From: Paenibacillus odorifer
Lineage (GTDB): Bacteria; Bacillota; Bacilli; Paenibacillales; Paenibacillaceae
Assembly (NCBI RefSeq): GCF_000758725.1
Contig: NZ_CP009428.1
Location: 3,968,001-4,032,000, forward strand
Direction: 5' to 3'
DNA length: 64,000 bases
Below, piece after piece: positions 23,940-34,646 of this stretch. Made by a program: the position numbers and the translations under genes. The notes under the pieces were generated by a model. That model saw only the letters and a program-made list of their open reading frames with translations. It had not been told where the DNA came from and searched no databases. How positions within the stretch are numbered: position 1 is the stretch's first letter; every line of letters begins with the position of its first letter.

Positions 23940-26900
23940 TCAGTTTCTTGGCTTGACAGTTACTGTGATTTTCTTACTAGATGTCTCGCCTGATGCATTG
24001 ACTAATACTGCGTAATATTCATATACACCTGGTGCTTTATCTTTAAGTTTCGTAACTGTCATCTGAGCCGCAGGGGTAGCCGTGTTTAGTGTCTGGGTGT
24101 CGATCACTTCTCCATTCTCATACAAACGGTACTCAGTACCATTGGTTCCCCACCACATATTCATCATAACGTCATAAGTTCCATCCCCGCTCCAGTTGTC
24201 GTGGGATACTATAGGCTTACCCGGTGTTGCATCGGTAACAGTAAGGATAAGCGGATCGCAGGTTGTCGAGCCGAAGCTGTTGACCAGCTCGCACGTGTAC
24301 GTGTAGGTCCCATTTGATTTGCCCACAATATCCGTACTCATGGCTTGCGCATTCGGTGAGCTGTCCGTCAGCATCTGGTTACTGATCAGCACATCGTTTT
24401 CATAGAGCTTAAATTCGGTACCGTTGTTCCCCCACCAAAGATTCATGGTGACGGTATATCTGCCATCTCGAAGCCCGGTGTCGTGCCCATTATTGTCAGA
24501 CAACACTGGCTTTCCAGGGGCTCCACCAGCAAGCGGAGTTGTATTCTGGAGCCATTGTGACCAACGGACTAGAACCTCTGCCTGCTCAGAAGTGAACACC
24601 TGATTGCTCTGGAGGTTCACTTCACTATTAAAAGCTTCCAGCAAGCTGTGAACTTCTGCGCCAGCATACTGCTCAGCTTTTTCTTTTGCGTTAGCCAGCT
24701 GCTGCAAAAGTGAGTTGGTTACGTTTTCTAAATCTGGAGCACCCGTCTCAGCTGCAAAAGTTTCGGTTAATGCCGACAAGCTGTCAAATGTCGCATATAC
24801 ACTAAACGAATGCTCTGCCAACCCGACATTGCCCGCCGCATCCTCGGCTTTCGCAGTTACACTATGAGTTCCCGGTTCCAGCGTATACGCCTTTACATCT
24901 GCGAGCGTTGAATCACATGGCGAATAAGTGATGCCTGATACAGTATCAGCTGCATTACAGGTGATGTTTAATGTCTGCTCTATGGTATAGGAAACCTCTC
25001 CGTTAATTACCACCTGTGGTGCGGTTCGATCAATCTTCACCACAGCAACCTTTTGCGGCTGTTCCACATTACCTTCCCGGTCAACGCTCCAATAAACTAA
25101 CTTATGTGTTCCTTCATGGGACAAAATAACTGAATTCCCGGTTTGCTGCTCGCCATCGTTTACTGTGAAATAGGTTACCGCAACACCAGAGCCCGCATCT
25201 GTAGCTGTGAAGGTTACCAACGTATCCTTGTTAGTCCAACCTTGTGGCGCATCATCCATTGTCACCGGAGCTGTATGATCTGCCCCTTTTACTACACCAT
25301 AAAAGCGTAATTCTGCCATGTTTCCAAACCAATTACTACTATTATAGATCCGGATATAACGATAGGCTTCTGCGTTACTAATACTTAAGGTCTGCCAATC
25401 CATCGTTTTTCCTGCAGGTGAGGAGATTGTCGTCCAGCTTGTATTATCATTCGACCCCTGAACCACAGTCCCATTGATTCGTGTAAAATAATTATCTTGC
25501 CTGGAAAGCACCTCTGCCTTGGACAGCTGGACCCTATTCCCTTCTTTAAAATCAAACGTTATAAATCCTCCATATCCACTGCCATTTACCCGAAAATCCG
25601 TAATTGAGCCTGCATTTCCATCGAATAATGATCCCGCAACATTCCTGAGATCAGTGGATGTTCTCCCACTGGAATCACTTAAATTAGTAATCGCAAGCAC
25701 ATTACTAATCAACTCGGTCTCATCGGGAATGTACAGAGATGAACCATCTGTAGTTGATGTTTTTTCCGGCCCCTCGATTCCCTCCTTTGTCTTGTATTTA
25801 ATACTAAAGTTCACAGGTCCAGGTTGTACGTTATTGCCCATCACCGCTTCAGCCGTCCAATTGATCTTATCGACAGTAGCAATGGTTGCGACTTGACCCT
25901 GAATATTGACATTCACTTGGTTTATTGCATCACTTGCTTTAAAAGACAATTTCACCGTGTTCCCAGACACAATTCGTTTCTGGATACTTTGGTCGGAGCT
26001 AATGGACACCGCATCAAGCTTTGAATTGATTTTAACATCACCATACAAACGTAGTTCAGCCATGTTTCCATACCAGTTGTTTCCATTGGTGATGCGGATA
26101 TAACGATAGGGTTCTGTGCTGTTAATCGTCAACGTCTGCCATTCCGGCGTATTCCAGGCTGCATTAGAGATCGTAGTCCACGTCACATTGTCGTTGGAGC
26201 CTTGCACCACTGTTCCATTAATTCTGCCCGCATAATTATCTTGCCTTCCGATTACTTCTACCCTAGACAGCAATGCCTGGCCGCCTTCTTTAAAGTCAAA
26301 GGTTAGATATGCACCATAACCACTGCCATTTAAACGAAAATCCGTGATAGAACCTAAATGATTATCAAATAAAACTTTTGCTGTTGCCAAAAGATCAGCC
26401 GGATTCCTTCCACTGGAATCGATTAGATTTGCTATCTCAAGCACATTAGCGACAAGCCCTGTCTGATCCGCAATGAATAAAGTAGAACCATCTGTTGTAA
26501 AAATAGTCTCTACTGCATCCTCTCCAGCTGCCGTTTTATAATTGATCTTAAATTTCACAGTACCTGACGGAACATTTTCATTCACCACAAGCTTAGCTGT
26601 CCAGTTGATATTGTCCACAGAACTGACTGCAACAGGTTGACCCTGTATATTGGCCGTGACATTATGGATCATTTCTGTAGACTTAAAGGATAATTGAATC
26701 GTATCCCCTGGAATAATCCGATTTTTTAAGCTTTGATCTGAGTGAATGGACACGGACTCTAATTGATTTACTGTCTCATACCGCTGGCCAAAGATTCTAA
26801 ATTCAGCAATTTCCAGCATAGTACTCGAAGGCTTTATCATTTCCATTTTCAAAAATCGGAATTTTTCATGCTCCAGGCCTGCTTGAACCTCTAGTCTCTG

Positions 26901-29459
26901 CATCTCTTCAGTAACTGTTGTCAAACCGGGAGTTAAGCGGGTCCAATTTTCTTTGTCATTCGATCCGAACATTGCAACGCCGCCAATTCTCTCCGGAAAA
27001 CTAGCTCTTACCTGAAGCTCAAAGCTTTCTGCTGATATTTGAAAATCCGGTCCTAAATCCATGTAATGCGCCCGATCCTGCGCTGTATAATACCCCACAA
27101 AACTATCATTTGTGTTGTCCAGCAGGTTCGGGACTGCATTACCAAAGGTTGAGCTGACAAACATATTCGTAAAATTAACACTTCCATCTTTCATTAAAGG
27201 CGTCAATTCTTTAAGACTTTGCACTGCAAGATTCAGGTCAAATAACTTCTGATAGAAGACCTCGTCAGTGACATTAGTAATTACATCCATTACCTCAGCA
27301 TGCACTTGCTTATAGTGAGCTAACGTTGCCGAAATGTAAGGCACATCAGCATGATAAGGAGAAATGACGGCGTTGACGGCAGATTGCCGATCATTCGCTA
27401 CTACAACAGTAACATCCTTGGTTGTAACCGAAGTTCCGTCTGAGGCACTCACTACAAAGGAATACGTTCCCGCATGTGCTCCAGACCAAGAGAAAACACC
27501 TGAAGTTTCATTGAACAGTGCGCCCTCAGGTAATTGATCCGCTTGATAGGCAACAACATCCGTTGCACCTGCGTCTGTCGCAGAGAAATCAAATTGAATT
27601 GCCGCTGTAGATCCCTCATAGGTAAATAAAGATACCGGTGCCTTCCCTGATGTAAATACTGGAGGGGTAAGCTGTGCCCCAGCTTTTAAATTAATATGGT
27701 CAATATCGACTGTTGTCCCATTTCCTTTCACATTAAAATAGACAAGATCGCTGAAGCCTTGGAACTCATTGAACGCATACTGAATATACCTCCATTGCCC
27801 CTTTGTATCAGGCAGCGTAACGGTATCGCCAAACACCTCCATGGTTGCTATGCCAGTAGTCCGAATCTTAAAAGCAATGGTTCGTTCGCCGCTGCTTGCA
27901 CCCACATAAGCAATTTTACTGCCCTCATCTGTTGCGGTAATCTCAACGTAAGTAGTGTCTCCTTCTTGTTTTGTGGTGGAGTGACTATCAAGCTTCGTGT
28001 ACCGGTCTTCTAGTTCTCTCAAATCTGGATTCGTTATCCCCTTCGGCAGATTGAGCGTACCCTCGCCCTCTGCTTCTTTAGGGATGTACAGCCAATAATC
28101 CCCGCCTCCATCCGGAGACTCCCAATAGAAAGGCAATCTCTTAGTAAACATCTCGCTAAAGTAAGGAGCTTCAACCTCCATATTTATTCCAGCTGTATAT
28201 TTATAATAATAATAAAGGTCATAGACATTACCGCCAATTCTCCCCCTGTAACCGCCAGCCAAGTGTTTATAGATAATCGTTGGATTTCCATTTACATCTG
28301 TATGTGCCGCCACTGGAATCCATGGTGTATCATGGCCAATCATATACTGCGCAAAGTAGTCGGCAGCTTTTAAAATCCGTTGATCTAGAAATTCATACGG
28401 ACCCACCGCATTTGGCGCACTAGAAACAGTCCCCTCTACCGGATCTACCTTTGTTTCCTGAGCCAATAATAAACGTGATAAAATCTCTACATTCGTTATA
28501 TCCCCAGCGCCATGCGCCTGATCTCTGCCCATTTCAACATGCTGAACTACGGGAGGATTAACTTTTTCCCCTGTTACAATATTTGTATCAACCCATCTGA
28601 ATAATGCTTTTATCGCGCCATTTTGCCCCTGATCGACAGCGGTTTTATTGACGGTAAACCATTCAACTCCCTCATTGTACCTATCTTTATTTCCTGTAAA
28701 AATATAACCTGACATAGCTCCAAGCAGCGGATAAAGATGCTGGTTCATAAAACGATCATTTGTGTGTTGGAACGTTTCAATAAGCGGATTAATAAGATTA
28801 TTCGTAAAATCAGCGACATCTTGTTCCGTCCATTTCAGCTCTTCAGTTTGAGTACTTGTGTACCTTAAGATTTCCGCCGCAGTAACCATTCGATTAAGCG
28901 GAATTCCTGTATGAATATGTGCATCATTAAAATACACGTATTTCTCAGGGTCCATCTGTGACCAAATCCGGATAATATGCATGGCATTAGCTCTGTAAAC
29001 CTCATCACCCGATATTACATACAATAGAGCTTGTGTATAAGCCTTCAACCCATCCGCTATAAATCTTGAATTAAAGCCTTGGCTATTAAAAGCATCGCTC
29101 GCTGGTTTCAACGGATTCGCACCACTCTGATTGTTGGAAGTGACCGTTCTTGAAGCTGCCGGAGAGAGAAGCATCTGATTATAATAAGTGATCCAGGGTT
29201 CTTTTTGCGCCCGTACCTGTGTCCTAATATTCTCAAGAATATCCTTGGTCAGGCCAACACCCGGATGTTTGAATCCGCTTTCATCTATAACCTCATTAAT
29301 GGCAGGTTGGTAATCCGTAATTATCGACAGCTCTGTCGATTCTACTGCGGCTCCTTCTGCTGATAAAGGCACTAGCGTTACCAACAAACTTAAAGAAACT
29401 GTGATCCTAAAAATACGTTTAAGCGATTTTCCAAAAAGTAGCCCTCTAAGTGAATTCAT
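23940..29459 (-). CDS. Large secreted alginate-lyase-like multidomain protein
   Basis: An 1839-residue secreted protein. Residues 1-35 form a signal peptide (cleavage near SAEGA-A). Residues 50-430 resemble the alginate-lyase family toroid (HPGVGLTKDIL, then YFNDAHIHTGIPLNRM). A jelly-roll-like module follows (494-594), then a putative Ig domain (600-687), a first F5/8C-like module (770-895), two near-identical blocks of a spacer domain plus F5/8C (about 900-1140 and 1145-1386), two Ig-like domains (1398-1557, the first OmpL47-like), a FIMAH domain (1557-1638) and two chitinase-A N-terminal-type repeats (1643-1838). There is no SLH or sortase anchor. GGAGGAG precedes the ATG. It follows GH28 by 31 bp and probably degrades a uronic-acid polymer outside the cell; the true substrate is uncertain. 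Confidence 0.8.
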   Translation of the reverse strand: MNSLRGLLFGKSLKRIFRITVSLSLLVTLVPLSAEGAAVESTELSIITDYQPAINEVIDESGFKHPGVGLTKDILENIRTQVRAQKEPWITYYNQMLLSPAASRTVTSNNQSGANPLKPASDAFNSQGFNSRFIADGLKAYTQALLYVISGDEVYRANAMHIIRIWSQMDPEKYVYFNDAHIHTGIPLNRMVTAAEILRYTSTQTEELKWTEQDVADFTNNLINPLIETFQHTNDRFMNQHLYPLLGAMSGYIFTGNKDRYNEGVEWFTVNKTAVDQGQNGAIKALFRWVDTNIVTGEKVNPPVVQHVEMGRDQAHGAGDITNVEILSRLLLAQETKVDPVEGTVSSAPNAVGPYEFLDQRILKAADYFAQYMIGHDTPWIPVAAHTDVNGNPTIIYKHLAGGYRGRIGGNVYDLYYYYKYTAGINMEVEAPYFSEMFTKRLPFYWESPDGGGDYWLYIPKEAEGEGTLNLPKGITNPDLRELEDRYTKLDSHSTTKQEGDTTYVEITATDEGSKIAYVGASSGERTIAFKIRTTGIATMEVFGDTVTLPDTKGQWRYIQYAFNEFQGFSDLVYFNVKGNGTTVDIDHINLKAGAQLTPPVFTSGKAPVSLFTYEGSTAAIQFDFSATDAGATDVVAYQADQLPEGALFNETSGVFSWSGAHAGTYSFVVSASDGTSVTTKDVTVVVANDRQSAVNAVISPYHADVPYISATLAHYKQVHAEVMDVITNVTDEVFYQKLFDLNLAVQSLKELTPLMKDGSVNFTNMFVSSTFGNAVPNLLDNTNDSFVGYYTAQDRAHYMDLGPDFQISAESFELQVRASFPERIGGVAMFGSNDKENWTRLTPGLTTVTEEMQRLEVQAGLEHEKFRFLKMEMIKPSSTMLEIAEFRIFGQRYETVNQLESVSIHSDQSLKNRIIPGDTIQLSFKSTEMIHNVTANIQGQPVAVSSVDNINWTAKLVVNENVPSGTVKFKINYKTAAGEDAVETIFTTDGSTLFIADQTGLVANVLEIANLIDSSGRNPADLLATAKVLFDNHLGSITDFRLNGSGYGAYLTFDFKEGGQALLSRVEVIGRQDNYAGRINGTVVQGSNDNVTWTTISNAAWNTPEWQTLTINSTEPYRYIRITNGNNWYGNMAELRLYGDVKINSKLDAVSISSDQSIQKRIVSGNTVKLSFKASDAINQVNVNIQGQVATIATVDKINWTAEAVMGNNVQPGPVNFSIKYKTKEGIEGPEKTSTTDGSSLYIPDETELISNVLAITNLSDSSGRTSTDLRNVAGSLFDGNAGSITDFRVNGSGYGGFITFDFKEGNRVQLSKAEVLSRQDNYFTRINGTVVQGSNDNTSWTTISSPAGKTMDWQTLSISNAEAYRYIRIYNSSNWFGNMAELRFYGVVKGADHTAPVTMDDAPQGWTNKDTLVTFTATDAGSGVAVTYFTVNDGEQQTGNSVILSHEGTHKLVYWSVDREGNVEQPQKVAVVKIDRTAPQVVINGEVSYTIEQTLNITCNAADTVSGITYSPCDSTLADVKAYTLEPGTHSVTAKAEDAAGNVGLAEHSFSVYATFDSLSALTETFAAETGAPDLENVTNSLLQQLANAKEKAEQYAGAEVHSLLEAFNSEVNLQSNQVFTSEQAEVLVRWSQWLQNTTPLAGGAPGKPVLSDNNGHDTGLRDGRYTVTMNLWWGNNGTEFKLYENDVLISNQMLTDSSPNAQAMSTDIVGKSNGTYTYTCELVNSFGSTTCDPLILTVTDATPGKPIVSHDNWSGDGTYDVMMNMWWGTNGTEYRLYENGEVIDTQTLNTATPAAQMTVTKLKDKAPGVYEYYAVLVNASGETSSKKITVTVKPRN

Positions 29460-29490
29460 TGTTCTCCTCCATTCATTTACATCCTCTGAT

Positions 29491-30927
29491 TTAATGCAAA
29501 TAAATACCGCTGGCAAATTCATTCACTACAAAATGTTTGTTATTCAGGTCGACAATAACCTCTCCATTAATCTGGAGATTATAAAAATAAATGTCCTTCA
29601 CACCTCTTTCCTCGTCATAGCCGAATATACGGGAAGGATGGGTATTCTTCCCATTGTAGTGGATATCGCTAAATTCAATATTTTCGATACAGCGTCCTGG
29701 CACCGGATTATAGGTTTTATTCCACACCACGCGGACATCAAACAGCTGACCTAGTTCGAAATCCTCCACCCGGATATTTTTGAAAGTAACCTTACGAATG
29801 GTATTGTTGTCCCCTGCACAAATTGCCATAACGCCCCAATAATTTTCCTGCGGCTCGTGATGTTCAAGCACATCGATATTTTCGAACCAAATATTTTCTA
29901 TAAAATCGCCATTATGTTGGTGATCACCATGAATACCGACATGTATGGCATGAGCGACGTCCGCCCAGAGTATGGAATCTTTAACCGTGATATGGCGTGT
30001 GTCTCCATAATACTCTCCACGACTGCCGTAAATGGCAATGCAATCATCAGAAGTTCTCAAGAACACATCATTAATATCCACATTTGAGCTAGCCATCATA
30101 TCAATTCCATCACACCAGCCGCGTGTACTGAAAGCTTTGAAGTTATGAATGCGAATATGCTTAGACGCTCCGATATATATACTGTAATGCGGAGGATCAA
30201 GCGTGATGATCCCTTCGATCTCAATCTGTTCAGAATGCTGGATTTGAACGCCTCTTAAATAAGTGGTTTTCTCCATATCCGCCAAATACAGAACACCTCT
30301 GCCACGAACAACAACATTCTCAGCATGGTCAATCATTATGGATCCACAAAGGATCGCGCCTCCGGCAATATAAACGGTGGTCCCAGAAGGGATATGCAGC
30401 ATTGGATTCTCGAATTGATGAAGCCCGGGCATAAAATATATCGTCTGACGCTCCCCGTTAGCCCTTTCTGACAAATGCTGAACTTGTTCTGCGATAGCCG
30501 CAAATTGATGTATTCCTGGTTGGACAAGCACTACATTATCATCGTCATGTCTAGGAGGGGCTGTCTCCAAGGGGTTGGCAAAAAGATGCAAGTTACTAAA
30601 ACGTTCTCCATTGATTTCAATGGAAAGCTTACACGGGTGCTCCAATGTGAACAAAAGGGTATTCTCTTCGATTTGAAAGGAGATTTGGGATGCCAAAGGG
30701 CGAATAACCGCTTGTTCAATCTGTTGTTTTTTACAATGAACAGAGACCTCCACCGTGCCATCCATATCAAAATAAACCATCGATGTCGACCGAACCTGAT
30801 GCATATCCACCTTTGCTTCAAAAACAAACAGAGATTGCCATACCCCACCAGGCTCTCTTACGCTTACTGTAAAATCGTCTTTCCCCAGGGCTTCATTCGG
30901 CTGCTCATAAATAATTAATTCGCTCAT
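29491..30927 (-). CDS. GH28-like beta-helix glycosidase, intracellular
   Basis: A 478-residue protein with an N-terminal beta-sandwich region (1-120) and a right-handed beta-helix related to polygalacturonases (GH28). Acidic residues sit where expected: CDGID (272-276) and SDD (293-295), with AHAIHVG (325-331) in place of the usual GHG; the RIK motif is not obvious. There is no signal peptide, so it would act on imported oligosaccharides. GGAGG lies 5 nt from the ATG. It lies after the binding-protein gene, separated by a strong hairpin. The substrate may be a galacturonate-containing or other uronate oligomer. Confidence 0.75.
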   Translation of the reverse strand: MSELIIYEQPNEALGKDDFTVSVREPGGVWQSLFVFEAKVDMHQVRSTSMVYFDMDGTVEVSVHCKKQQIEQAVIRPLASQISFQIEENTLLFTLEHPCKLSIEINGERFSNLHLFANPLETAPPRHDDDNVVLVQPGIHQFAAIAEQVQHLSERANGERQTIYFMPGLHQFENPMLHIPSGTTVYIAGGAILCGSIMIDHAENVVVRGRGVLYLADMEKTTYLRGVQIQHSEQIEIEGIITLDPPHYSIYIGASKHIRIHNFKAFSTRGWCDGIDMMASSNVDINDVFLRTSDDCIAIYGSRGEYYGDTRHITVKDSILWADVAHAIHVGIHGDHQHNGDFIENIWFENIDVLEHHEPQENYWGVMAICAGDNNTIRKVTFKNIRVEDFELGQLFDVRVVWNKTYNPVPGRCIENIEFSDIHYNGKNTHPSRIFGYDEERGVKDIYFYNLQINGEVIVDLNNKHFVVNEFASGIYLH

Positions 30928-30973
30928 TTCAACCTCCGTTATCTTAGAATCAACTCTCTTAAGGGTTTAATAA

Positions 30974-31005
30974 ATAGGCTGGAGCAAGCTTTTGCTCCAG
31001 CCTAT
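30974..31005 (-). terminator. Intercistronic hairpin after the binding-protein gene
   Basis: ATAGGCTGGAGCAA is perfectly inverted with a 4-nt loop (14 pairs). Leftwards it is followed by TTTATTAAA, a weak T-run. Placed inside the operon, it should stabilise the upstream message or stop part of the transcription before the GH28 gene. Confidence 0.75.
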
Positions 31006-31034
31006 CATCCAGTACTAATCAGCGGGCAACCGCT

Positions 31035-32621
31035 CTATTTACGATCCGCCAACACTTTATTTACTTCATCCGTTACTTCCTGACCTCCGGCTTTTAGCCA
31101 GCTATCCTTGAAATTATCAAAATCTTTACCCGTGTTCGCTTCTCCTGTAATCGCCTTGATAACAAACGTATCTTGTAACGTCTTCAGATTGCCCCAATAC
31201 TTGGGTTTGCTTGTCAATACCGCTGGGCCTAGTACATCAAGCAATGGTGTAACACCTGGAGTGATCTTGTCTCTCAAATCTAGCAATTCTTGTTTTACCG
31301 TATGTTTTTCCATTGAAGTGTCTGTGGAGCTAAGTGGATTATAGAAATTGCCCGCTCCCATCTTCGGAGCACTAACCTCTTCATCCGCTTTTGGAATGGC
31401 AAGGTCCCCTTCCATATCATAGCTCACCCCCAATTGACCGAAACCTGTCAGCAGAAAACCTTCGGAATCCGTAGACACATATTCAAGAATTTCCATAATT
31501 TTATGGCGTTTTTTCTCATCCTTTTCGAGTTGAACACCGAACAATACTGGCGCCTGTCTTGCACCATACGCGAATGAATAAGCAACGCCATCTGGAGCTG
31601 TAAACGGCTTGCCAGGCACGAATATTTGACCTTTCTCTAGACCAGGTTTTGCGACAAACCCAGATTCTTTATAAAAATTGCCCCACTTCCCGTTATCCAC
31701 CATACCCACTTTTTGATCAGCAAATTTAATATTGATTTCGTTATTGTCACTAGTTATGAATTCAGGATCAATCAGACCCGCTTTGTACCATTTGCTCAAT
31801 AACGCCAATGCTGATCGTGTCTCTTCTGTAACGCCTCCATAAACTACGTTCCCGGAAGCATCCTTCTTGAATTGATAAGGGGAAACAGCATAGGCTGAGA
31901 ACACACTTGTGAACAATTGTTCTGGAAGCTTGCCGCGGCCGATTAAGCCGTAAGTATCTTTCTTCCCATTTTTGTCCGGATCTTCATTAACAAATTTGGT
32001 GAGTACATCTTCAAGCTCTTCCAATGTCTTGGGTGGTTCTGAGTAGCCAATATTTTTCAGCCAGGCTTCATTATAGCCCGGAATAAATCCATCAAGACCA
32101 CCTGGCCAAATTTTCGGGATCCCCCAGTTTTTTTCGTTGTATAAGCCTACGCCCCATGCCCCGGAATCAACGGAATCCAATGCTGCTGCATATTTCGGCA
32201 TCAGGGATTCAATTTCAGCCTTATCAATTGTCGCAATGATCCCTTGATCTGCCCATTGCACCATATCCGTTTCGTTTGCATCGACCGGGAAGATATCAGG
32301 AATATCTCCAGAAGCTAGAAGCACCGAAAATTGTTCTTTCCAAGTTCCACGTTCCAATTTAATATTTTTGATTTTTACATTAAATTTCTTCTCTAGCTCG
32401 GTTTGCACATAGTTACCGTCTTCTTCTGGCGTATTAAAGTTGTTCGCCCAAATAATTTCAATCGGAGCTTCAGCTGCTGATGTCCCCCCTTGACCTTGAT
32501 TCGTAGGCTTAGCTTCGTTAGTGCTATTATTCGCCGCATTCCCGCCACAACCACTCATGACAAGTGAAGCCGATAGGGCTATCGCAGCAATTTCCAACCA
32601 TTTCTTGGATGTATGCCTCAT
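31035..32621 (-). CDS. Sugar-binding lipoprotein (LplA-like)
   Basis: A 528-residue extracellular solute-binding protein. The signal peptide ends in a lipobox LVMSGC with the lipidated cysteine C25, followed by a flexible N/T/Q-rich linker. The size and the DIPDIFPVDAN-type segment fit the LplA/YtcQ group, which delivers oligosaccharides to LplB/YteP-like permeases; both permease genes lie directly upstream. GGAGG is present 12 nt before the ATG. The ligand is likely a product of the secreted lyase. Confidence 0.88.
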   Translation of the reverse strand: MRHTSKKWLEIAAIALSASLVMSGCGGNAANNSTNEAKPTNQGQGGTSAAEAPIEIIWANNFNTPEEDGNYVQTELEKKFNVKIKNIKLERGTWKEQFSVLLASGDIPDIFPVDANETDMVQWADQGIIATIDKAEIESLMPKYAAALDSVDSGAWGVGLYNEKNWGIPKIWPGGLDGFIPGYNEAWLKNIGYSEPPKTLEELEDVLTKFVNEDPDKNGKKDTYGLIGRGKLPEQLFTSVFSAYAVSPYQFKKDASGNVVYGGVTEETRSALALLSKWYKAGLIDPEFITSDNNEINIKFADQKVGMVDNGKWGNFYKESGFVAKPGLEKGQIFVPGKPFTAPDGVAYSFAYGARQAPVLFGVQLEKDEKKRHKIMEILEYVSTDSEGFLLTGFGQLGVSYDMEGDLAIPKADEEVSAPKMGAGNFYNPLSSTDTSMEKHTVKQELLDLRDKITPGVTPLLDVLGPAVLTSKPKYWGNLKTLQDTFVIKAITGEANTGKDFDNFKDSWLKAGGQEVTDEVNKVLADRK

Positions 32622-32708
32622 ATTCTTTTATTTCCTCCCTTTTCTTGTTCATCTATATATTTAGACAGCTCGCGGATATAGCGGACTGTTTAAACCATTC
32701 TGAGTCTT

Positions 32709-33572
32709 CTAACCCTTAAGTGATCCAACCATAATTCCTTTGACGAAGAAACGTTGCAGGAATGGATAGATCATTAATATAGGCAGCGCTGTAAACATAA
32801 TAATAGCTGCTTTGACCATTTCAGGAGCCTGCTCATTAGTAGGAAGTGGTAACATCGGATCTCCTTCGGCTGAAATAACAAGCCGTCTTAAGAAGAGCTG
32901 CAGTACAATCTTTGATTGATCCTGCATATATAACATTGCATCAAACCAAGCGTTCCAGTGCCCTACTGCAGTCCATAGGGCTAATGTTGCTAGAACAGGC
33001 TTCGACAGCGGAACAACAATCGTAAATAAGATCCGCATATCATTAGCCCCATCTATTTTAGCTGAATCCTCCAGTTCCTCCGGTATACCCATAAAGAAAT
33101 TTCGCAGGAGCAGAAGATTAAACGTGCTGAGCAGGCCGGGGACAATATAAACCCATAACGAATTTATAAGCCCCAGACTTTTGATTAGCAGATAGGTAGG
33201 GATAAGCCCGCCGCCAAAAAACATCGTTACAACAATGAACATTGTATAAAATCCCCGGTGCGGCAAATATTTGCGAGACAGCGGATATGCTCCCAGTGAC
33301 AGAAACACCAGTGTCAGAGCCGTTCCTACAACTGTGCGAAAAACCGTATTCCCCATCGTTTGCCAGACCGTATCAGTTGTCAGTACACGCTTCCAAGCAA
33401 AGAAGGAAACTTCTTTAGGATAGAAATGAATTCCCGGCCGAAGGGCCTCCGCAGGTGTGCTAAATGATATAGAGAGCACATGCAAGAAGGGATAAATCAT
33501 CGTAATACAAAGAATGATTACAAATAGGATTAGAAAGACTTGGAATACTTTTTCACCAGTGGATAGCTTCAA
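32709..33572 (-). CDS. Sugar ABC transporter permease (YtcP/LplC-like)
   Basis: A 287-residue permease with six membrane helices and the EAA loop EELEDSAKIDGANDMRILFTI (about 170-190), the site that contacts the ATPase. The start is TTG, with AAGGAG 9 nt upstream. It forms a heterodimer with the preceding permease. No ATPase gene is present in the operon, so a shared MsmX-type ATPase elsewhere is expected. Confidence 0.88.
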   Translation of the reverse strand: MKLSTGEKVFQVFLILFVIILCITMIYPFLHVLSISFSTPAEALRPGIHFYPKEVSFFAWKRVLTTDTVWQTMGNTVFRTVVGTALTLVFLSLGAYPLSRKYLPHRGFYTMFIVVTMFFGGGLIPTYLLIKSLGLINSLWVYIVPGLLSTFNLLLLRNFFMGIPEELEDSAKIDGANDMRILFTIVVPLSKPVLATLALWTAVGHWNAWFDAMLYMQDQSKIVLQLFLRRLVISAEGDPMLPLPTNEQAPEMVKAAIIMFTALPILMIYPFLQRFFVKGIMVGSLKG

Positions 33573-33602
33573 TTGTAGTTACTCCTTCCTTACATTCATT
33601 CA

Positions 33603-34577
33603 TTAATAAAGACCTTCCTGCCCCATTTTTTTCGTTATGAAGTTTGCAAATAACACCAGGATAAGACCCACCACATTTTTAAATAATCCAACAGCCGTCG
33701 TTAGACTGAACTGAAAGTTTTGCAGACCTATCCGGTACACATAAGTATCTAACGTATCCGCCACTCCATATACTGCTGGTGAATAAAGTGTTAAGACTTG
33801 ATCGAAGCCAGCATCCAGCACACTCCCTACCCGAAGAATAAGCAGAATAGCAATCACCGGCAGGATCGAAGGAATGGTGATAAATAACGTTTGTTTCCAG
33901 CGATTGGCTCCGTCCAGAACTGCAGCTTCGTACATTTGGGAATCAATGCTTGCTAATGCAGCTAAGTATATAATCGTTCCCCAGCCGATTTCCTTCCATA
34001 TTCCTGACATAACGAGCGTAAAGCGGAAATATTTCTCGCTGCCTAAAAAGTAAATGGGATCAAAGCCGAGCCACTGAATAATATAATTGACCACACCCGA
34101 ATTCGGAGATAACAAAGTGATCAATATCCCTCCAATAACGATCCAGGATAAGAAATGGGGTAAATAGGATATCGTCTGTGCAACCTTCTTGAAGAAAGAA
34201 AACCTAAGTTCGTTAAATAACAGCGCCAATATAATCGGTGCAGGAAAACCAAAGATGATATGGTAAAAACTGATAATAAGCGTGTTCTTAATAATTTTCC
34301 AAAAGTCGGGTGAAGCTGTGAACAAATATTCGAAATGCTTAAAGCCGACCCAAGGACTTCCCCAAATTCCATCACGAATAAAATAATCTTTAAAAGCCAG
34401 TTGAATGCCATACATCGGGCCATAAGCAAATACGGTATACCAGATGATCACGGGAGCTAGTAATAAGAATAAATATTTGTTTTTTTTGTATTGGCGCCAA
34501 GTATGTGTCCACCTCGAGACTTTCGGCTTAAGATTCTCTCCCTGTTTTTGAATGCCAGCAGTGCTTGCCGGGTTCAT
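33603..34577 (-). CDS. Sugar ABC transporter permease (YteP/LplB-like)
   Basis: A 324-residue permease with a long cytoplasmic N-terminus (to about 30), six helices, and the EAA loop MYEAAVLDGANRWKQTLFIT. The opening WRQYKKNKYLFLLLAPVIIWY is typical of LplB/YteP proteins. AAGGAG lies 9 nt before the ATG. It is the first gene of the leftward uptake and degradation operon, downstream of a promoter with a cre site. Confidence 0.88.
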   Translation of the reverse strand: MNPASTAGIQKQGENLKPKVSRWTHTWRQYKKNKYLFLLLAPVIIWYTVFAYGPMYGIQLAFKDYFIRDGIWGSPWVGFKHFEYLFTASPDFWKIIKNTLIISFYHIIFGFPAPIILALLFNELRFSFFKKVAQTISYLPHFLSWIVIGGILITLLSPNSGVVNYIIQWLGFDPIYFLGSEKYFRFTLVMSGIWKEIGWGTIIYLAALASIDSQMYEAAVLDGANRWKQTLFITIPSILPVIAILLILRVGSVLDAGFDQVLTLYSPAVYGVADTLDTYVYRIGLQNFQFSLTTAVGLFKNVVGLILVLFANFITKKMGQEGLY

Positions 34578-34646
34578 AGTTGTTTTCTCCTTCCGAATAC
34601 GATTTTGCGTTAAGACTGTGTCTGAACACCCCTTACGTTAGGGTAT

